A DNA stretch of 9,227 nucleotides, taken from the NCBI GenBank assembly GCA_964428485.1, contig CAYRYP010000054.1, positions 1 to 9,227 of the forward strand, read 5' to 3'. Shown piece after piece: positions 5,255 to 9,227 of this stretch. A program made the position numbers and the translations under genes. The notes beneath the pieces were generated by a model that saw nothing but the letters and a program-made list of their open reading frames with translations, ran no database searches and had not been told where the DNA came from. How positions within the stretch are numbered: the stretch's first letter is position 1; the number at the start of each line of letters is the position of its first letter. This stretch comes from CAZPAN01 sp964428485. GTDB lineage: Bacteria; Actinomycetota; Coriobacteriia; Coriobacteriales; CADBOM01.

Positions 5255-6892
5255 ATGGAAGCATTCAACTCGGTACTAGTTGCAATCGACGATGTGGTCT
5301 GGGGGCCACCCCTGATCATCCTGATCATGGCCGGTGGATTGTTGCTCACGATCAGGCTCAAGGCAATGCAGTTCCGCCAGCTTCCCCGCGCGCTCAGGTA
5401 TATGATCAAAAACGAACAGGGCGGCAAAGGAGAGGTCTCCAGTTTCGGAGCGCTGTGCACCGCTCTTTCCGCGACAATCGGAACCGGTAACATCGTCGGA
5501 GTGGCGACAGCCGTGTGCACAGGCGGCCCGGGAGCGCTCTTCTGGATGTTCCTCGCGGCATGCTTTGGGATGGCAACCAAGTTCTCCGAGGGCCTTCTAG
5601 CCATCAAATACCGTAGCGTAGAGAAGGACGGTCATGTCCTCGGCGGCCCGTTCTACTACATCGAGCGCGGCATGGGTAAGAACTGGAAGTGGCTCGCTAA
5701 ACTCTTCGCGCTGTTCGGGTCGCTCGCCGGCCTTCTCGGAATCGGGACCTTCACCCAGATCAACTCAATCAACGGTGCCATCAACAACTTCTTCGACCCC
5801 AACTCCACTGGGATAGCGTTCTCACTCTTCGGGATGGACTACACCTGGACCACCGTGATCTCCAGCATCGTGATCGCGCTTCTGGTGGGACTTATCGTCA
5901 TCGGTGGACTCAAGAGGATCGCCAACGTCAGCCAGGTGGTTATCCCCGCCATGGTCATCTTCTATCTCGCCATTTGCGCCATCGTGGTCGTCTGCAACAT
6001 CACCGCGATCCCCAGTGCCATCGTCACCATCGTCCATGCAGCGTTCGATCCGATGGCCGTCACCGGGGGCTTCGTCGGAAGCATGATGATCGCCATCCAG
6101 ATGGGAGTGGCGCGAGGGATCTTCTCCAACGAGGCCGGTCTCGGATCCGCCCCGATCGCAGCTGCCGCCGCGCAAACCAACGAACCGGTGAGGCAGGGTC
6201 TAGTGAGCATGACCGGAACCTTCATCGACACCATAATCGTCTGCATGCTCACAGGCATCTCGATCGTTGTCTCCGGGGCATGGGATCCAGCGCTGGGCCT
6301 TGAGGGTTCAGCCGTAACCATGTATGCGTTCCAGCAGGGCATCCCGTTCTTGCCCGGCGAGGTGGTCTCGTTCTGCATCATGATGTGCCTCGTACTCTTC
6401 GGCTTCACCACGATCCTCGGTTGGAACTACTACGCCGAACGCTGCGTGGAGTATCTCTTCAACGGCAACATGAAGGTGGTCAAGGTGTTCCACTGGCTCT
6501 ACATCGTCGCGGTGTTCGTGGGTCCGTACATGACCATCAGCGCCGTGTGGACCATCGCCGACATATTCAACGGCTGCATGGCCATACCCAACATGATCGC
6601 GCTGATAGCGCTCTCCGGCGTCGTGAAACGCGAGACGAAGGACTACTTCAGACGCCTTGCCGCAGGCGAGGTAACCGAGTTCTCAGAAGCCACGGGCGAT
6701 GTAACGGTTTCAGCGATAAGCGCAAAGAGCACAAAGGGGCGCCGAACGATGCCGGCGCCCCCAAGCAAAGGTGTATCGGGATACCTCTCTTTATTTACTG
6801 ACGCACCCCGTAGGTGGTGGCGATGTCGATCATGCGCTTCGCGCGTCCCAGCGATGCATTGGCCGGGTAGAAGCATCCGGGCGAGAGGATAA
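5255..6892 (+). CDS. Sodium/alanine (glycine) symporter, AGCS family
   Basis: This is a 545-residue inner-membrane carrier that imports alanine or glycine with Na+ (or H+). Family motifs: the start MEAFNSVLVAIDDVVWGPPL, GTGNIVGVATA (76-86), GGPFYYIERG (130-139), GGLKRIANVSQ (217-227), MGVARGIFSNEAGLGSAP (283-300) and LGWNYYAERCVEYLFG-like WNYYAERCVEYLF (390-402). About ten or eleven hydrophobic segments are visible between residues 15 and 460. ATG 5255 is chosen because the family motif starts there and GGAG lies 5 bases upstream; an in-frame GTG at 5183 would add 24 residues of no family likeness. The conserved part ends near residue 467 (KRETKDYFRRLAAGE). The remaining tail of about 75 residues reads through a perfect hairpin (6736-6761) and overlaps the opposing gene by 98 bp; its last 30 or so residues are Arg/Trp-rich and look unselected. 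Three TAA codons at 6672, 6702 and 6717 sit in the +1 frame, so a late frameshift or lost stop is possible. Confidence 0.9.
   Translation: MEAFNSVLVAIDDVVWGPPLIILIMAGGLLLTIRLKAMQFRQLPRALRYMIKNEQGGKGEVSSFGALCTALSATIGTGNIVGVATAVCTGGPGALFWMFLAACFGMATKFSEGLLAIKYRSVEKDGHVLGGPFYYIERGMGKNWKWLAKLFALFGSLAGLLGIGTFTQINSINGAINNFFDPNSTGIAFSLFGMDYTWTTVISSIVIALLVGLIVIGGLKRIANVSQVVIPAMVIFYLAICAIVVVCNITAIPSAIVTIVHAAFDPMAVTGGFVGSMMIAIQMGVARGIFSNEAGLGSAPIAAAAAQTNEPVRQGLVSMTGTFIDTIIVCMLTGISIVVSGAWDPALGLEGSAVTMYAFQQGIPFLPGEVVSFCIMMCLVLFGFTTILGWNYYAERCVEYLFNGNMKVVKVFHWLYIVAVFVGPYMTISAVWTIADIFNGCMAIPNMIALIALSGVVKRETKDYFRRLAAGEVTEFSEATGDVTVSAISAKSTKGRRTMPAPPSKGVSGYLSLFTDAPRRWWRCRSCASRVPAMHWPGRSIRARG
6736..6761 (-). 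terminator. Likely terminator of the double URO-D gene
   Basis: GGGGCGCCG (6736-6744) pairs perfectly with CGGCGCCCC (6753-6761) around an 8-base loop. Read on the minus strand the hairpin is followed by TTTGTGCTCTTTG (6723-6735), a fair T-rich tail, and it lies 34 bases past the stop of the minus-strand gene. On the plus strand it is followed by CCAAGCAAAG, so it is not a terminator in that direction. It is inside the reading frame of the symporter tail. Confidence 0.6.
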
Positions 6893-8891
6893 AGCCGCTG
6901 TCACCAGCCATGCTGTCAACTATCGAGCGGCACTCATCGTCCCAGTTGAGATCGGTTCCGAAGACCGCGTTCCACGGGGTGATGCTACCCATAAGGGTGA
7001 CTTTGTCACCGTACTTGGCCTTGACTTCGGCATAATCGGCGCAGTCATCGGGCTTGTGGAAGAACGAGATGACCTCGGGTTTCACCGCCTCGATCTGCAC
7101 GTCGAAGAACACGTCGCGCTGGCAGCTGTGGACCATGTTGATGCCGCCCTTGGAGCGAACCATCTCGGCGAGATCTGTCATCAGCCCACCCTCGGCGAGC
7201 TTCCAGGTCTCCCTGTTGATGAACCCACCGGCCGCGTAGTAGGTGTCCCACATGATGCCGTCGATACCGGTGTCCATCAGCATCTCCCCAAACTGGCGTA
7301 GAGTGCCCGCGACGCGCTTCGCTGCGGCTGCGACCTCATTGGGGTTGCTTGCCAGATCGCGTGCAAGCTGCTTCTGGCCACGCATCTCGGAAAGGGTGGA
7401 CAGCGGGCCCATTTCGTAGACGATGATCGGGCGCTCCCCCTTGAACTCGTCGACAAGCCTCTCGCAGACCTCCACCATCATGTTCATACGGTGCGAGGAA
7501 GCCGCATCTACCGTGGCGATCTTGTCGTAGTCGTCGATGTCCTGAACGAGCATCTGGGAGAAGTCGGGCTTTCCGGGGTTGTTGCCGGTATAGTGAATTT
7601 TCTGTCCCCACGCGCTGCTCTCGACCATGAAGTCCACGGCAAGGAGAGTGAAGTCCTCCTCCGGGAACATCTTGGACATCTCGATGTAACCCTTGGAGCA
7701 GTTCTCGGCGCTGGTCGCCCAGTCGCGGTGATCCACACCCACCAGAACGCGGTTGGCGCCCGCGATGAAGGTGTTGACCGGCATGCGGTCCACCGCTTCG
7801 TGTTTGATGGCCGCCTCGAAGCGCTCGCGAGAGGTCATCGTCGGGGCATGCGTTGCGCTCGCGGCTGTAGGGATGACCACAGGGCCCTCTGCCGAGTAGA
7901 AGTCCTCTGCTGCCTTGAAGAACGCATCGATGTTCTCCCAGGGCGACATCGGCGGGACATCGCATCCACTGGAGATGACGAAGTTGGGGAACCTGGAGCA
8001 CTTAGAGAGCAGCTCGATGGTCTTGGCGTAGATGCTCTCGGGGGTTCCGTTGCGGAACTGGTTGGCAGGGTCGATGTTGCCTAGGCACAGCACATCAGAG
8101 GGAACCTGGGGCACCATCTCGAACATGTCCACTGCGTTGCCGAGATGCAGGCCCTTAGCCCCGGTCTCAACGAGACTCCTGATGGTGTACTTGACACTCG
8201 ACCCGCAGTTGTGAAGGATCACGATGAACGACTCGTCCTGGACGGCGTCGATGATGCGCTTCACATAAGGGCTGGAGAAATCTGCGGTCAGAGCCGGAGA
8301 GAGAAGTCCGGCCAGAGGCTCTGCCATCACGACGCCGTCGGCGCCAGCAGCCTTGAGCTCACTCGCGTAGTCGAGCAGAAACTCAGTGACCTTGTCGAGG
8401 ACACCGTGCACGAGCTCGGGCTCGTCATAGCACATGAACATAACCTCGTTGACGTCCATGAGGCGTCCGGCGAGGGAGAACGGCCCGATGCACCCGGCAA
8501 GAACCGGGACATCGTTGATCTCCTTGGAGACCTTGCGAATCGCATCGATGCAGACGCCGGTGCGTCCCTGCCTGCAATCCGGAATCTCGACGGTGTCGAG
8601 ATCGGTGTCCTCATCGATGACGGAGCCGATGACGGTGGGCACCTCGTCATCCGAGTACCTGATCGTGCTCCCGAACATCTCGGCCTCTACGGAGAGATCC
8701 ATGAAAGCGAGAACGGCCGGCATGCTTGTGCGCTCATGAATACGCTTGAGCGCCTCCACCTGATGATCCGAGGAGTAGATAAGATCGTTGACGGTGATTC
8801 CCATGTCCTGAATCGCTGGGAACGAGAGCACCGGCAGCGGGCTCTTTTTCCTAGTGAAGATCTGGTCGCTTACCCACTTTTCCATGTTCAT
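6795..8891 (-). CDS. Tandem URO-D-family methyltransferase (MtaA/MtbA-like fusion)
   Basis: This 698-residue protein contains two complete URO-D folds in one chain. Domain 1 (about 1-335) resembles MtaA/MtbA: MDLSVEAEMFG (64-74), GCIGPFSLAGRL (133-144), MAEPLAGLLSP (189-199), then H227-x-C229 (LHNCG) and C310 (SSGCDVP). Domain 2 (about 353-698) opens with TSRERFEAAIKHEAVDRMPV (353-372), a classic domain start, and carries H588-x-C590 (VHSCQ) and C673 (SPGCFYP). Spacing from the HxC cysteine to the last cysteine is 81 and 83 residues. HxC...C is the zinc site that activates a thiol in methylcobamide:CoM methyltransferases; true uroporphyrinogen decarboxylase (HemE) lacks it, so a HemE annotation would be wrong. 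Likely role: cytoplasmic methyl transfer between a corrinoid protein and an acceptor. No corrinoid protein, activator or substrate methyltransferase is present in the window, so partners are unknown. GAGGGA lies 6 bases before ATG 8891; an in-frame ATG at 8885 lacks such spacing. Confidence 0.85.
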   Translation of the reverse strand: MNMEKWVSDQIFTRKKSPLPVLSFPAIQDMGITVNDLIYSSDHQVEALKRIHERTSMPAVLAFMDLSVEAEMFGSTIRYSDDEVPTVIGSVIDEDTDLDTVEIPDCRQGRTGVCIDAIRKVSKEINDVPVLAGCIGPFSLAGRLMDVNEVMFMCYDEPELVHGVLDKVTEFLLDYASELKAAGADGVVMAEPLAGLLSPALTADFSSPYVKRIIDAVQDESFIVILHNCGSSVKYTIRSLVETGAKGLHLGNAVDMFEMVPQVPSDVLCLGNIDPANQFRNGTPESIYAKTIELLSKCSRFPNFVISSGCDVPPMSPWENIDAFFKAAEDFYSAEGPVVIPTAASATHAPTMTSRERFEAAIKHEAVDRMPVNTFIAGANRVLVGVDHRDWATSAENCSKGYIEMSKMFPEEDFTLLAVDFMVESSAWGQKIHYTGNNPGKPDFSQMLVQDIDDYDKIATVDAASSHRMNMMVEVCERLVDEFKGERPIIVYEMGPLSTLSEMRGQKQLARDLASNPNEVAAAAKRVAGTLRQFGEMLMDTGIDGIMWDTYYAAGGFINRETWKLAEGGLMTDLAEMVRSKGGINMVHSCQRDVFFDVQIEAVKPEVISFFHKPDDCADYAEVKAKYGDKVTLMGSITPWNAVFGTDLNWDDECRSIVDSMAGDSGFILSPGCFYPANASLGRAKRMIDIATTYGVRQ

Positions 8892-8961
8892 GAGTGATCC
8901 CTCTTTCGAAAATCGTGCCCGAAGCTACCTTCAGACACCCCGTCCCATTTCGGCCAACTAA

Positions 8962-8998
8962 CCGGAACGCTCGCGAACCGGTGGAACACCGCCTTTTT
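8962..8998. promoter_or_regulatory. Dyad plus terminator-like hairpin upstream of the URO-D gene
   Basis: CCGG-AA-CGC-TC-GCG-AA-CCGG (8962-8981) is an imperfect dyad, 71 bases before the URO-D start. It runs into CGGTG-GAA-CACCG (8979-8991), a 5-bp hairpin followed on the plus strand by CCTTTTTCT, the form of a weak intrinsic terminator. No plus-strand gene upstream would need it, though it could stop antisense transcription; in the minus direction the same segment would be leader structure or an operator. Confidence 0.35.
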
Positions 8999-9227
8999 CT
9001 GCGCGCAATTTGATTTTATTGTCAAGGGAAAATTAATAAGTTTACAAAATATATTGAACCCATTTCAAATTGCACTACTGCTGTCGCACATGTTTACTAC
9101 ATACCGATCGAAATGATATCCCCATGTCATGCGAAATGTCCTGAAAACACTCTCAATTCTTGATTTTTTTTGGTTGCATTTCACAACCAGGGAGGCGCTG
9201 AGAAGTTATCCTGCCCTCAATTGAACC
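8999..9227. other. AT-rich non-coding region upstream of the URO-D gene
   Basis: No credible gene was found in this part of the 336-base stretch to the right of the URO-D start. The DNA is markedly AT-richer than the genes. On the minus strand TTGACA (9020-9025) is a perfect -35, but 17 bases further on there is no -10; TAAAAT (9013-9018) is a possible -10 with a poor -35. Four small dyads made of TTGA and TCAA occur at 9010-9025, 9054-9068, 9153-9163 and 9217-9224. A run of eight T (9164-9171) borders a small hairpin (9172-9188). The promoter of the URO-D gene is probably here, but I cannot place it with confidence. Confidence 0.4.

Noticed and set aside
8145..8897. A 250-residue plus-strand open frame antisense to URO-D domain 1
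   Set aside because: It has no recognisable motif and mirrors the codon structure of the conserved methyltransferase.
9010..9025. FNR/CRP-type site TTGA...TCAA
   Set aside because: The half-sites are 8 bases apart instead of the 6 between TTGA and TCAA in the FNR consensus, so it is not a proper match.
9164..9189. Intrinsic terminator at the T8 run and TGGTTG/CAACCA hairpin
   Set aside because: The T run precedes the stem on the plus strand, and on the minus strand the stem is followed by A residues, so neither direction has the required order.
8892..9227. Cobalamin riboswitch upstream of the URO-D gene
   Set aside because: Expected for a corrinoid-linked enzyme, so I looked for the B12-box type core on the minus strand, but found none.

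Overview
The window looks like chromosomal DNA from a moderately GC-rich anaerobic actinobacterium, most likely a member of the Coriobacteriia (Eggerthellaceae or Atopobiaceae type). This is inferred from the gene content (rubrerythrin, a Zn-site URO-D-type methyltransferase, an AGCS amino-acid/sodium symporter, an actinobacterial-style ABC-F ATPase with a GDGKSS Walker A) and from codon use. No 16S gene or other marker settles the taxon. There are no tRNA or rRNA genes, insertion sequences or CRISPR arrays.

Layout. (1) 1-499, minus: the 5' part of a gene with an AlbA_2 (Schlafen-type) domain, running off the left edge. Its DNA is visibly poorer in GC (hand count 83/180 in the first 180 bases) than the rubrerythrin gene (108/180 over 1381-1560). 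(2) 500-776: its promoter, carrying five copies of TGTNAGTGA, then a strong hairpin. (3) 777-1202, plus: a SlyD-like FKBP prolyl isomerase. (4) 1343-1897, plus: rubrerythrin, with its own TATAAT promoter, a palindrome just upstream of the -10, a structured leader and a downstream terminator. (5) 2133-3047, plus: an amidohydrolase_2-family metal hydrolase. (6) 3128-4990, minus: a Uup-type ABC-F ATPase, convergent with the hydrolase. (7) 5255-6892, plus: an alanine/glycine:cation symporter. (8) 6795-8891, minus: a 698-residue protein made of two fused URO-D domains, each with an intact HxC...C zinc site. (9) 8892-9227: an AT-rich non-coding region with several small dyads.

How the genes relate. 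Most appear to be single-gene transcription units; there is no clear multi-gene operon. SlyD and rubrerythrin are both stress or protein-maintenance functions and lie side by side, but a promoter separates them. The symporter and the double methyltransferase converge and overlap by 98 bp at their 3' ends, and a hairpin that fits a terminator for the methyltransferase lies inside the symporter reading frame.

The most interesting items are the tandem methyltransferase fusion, the repeat-studded promoter of the AlbA_2 gene, the rubrerythrin leader, and the unusual 3' overlap at 6736-6892. I did not find a clearly new multi-gene system. The best candidate for undescribed biology is the fused, doubly zinc-competent URO-D protein.
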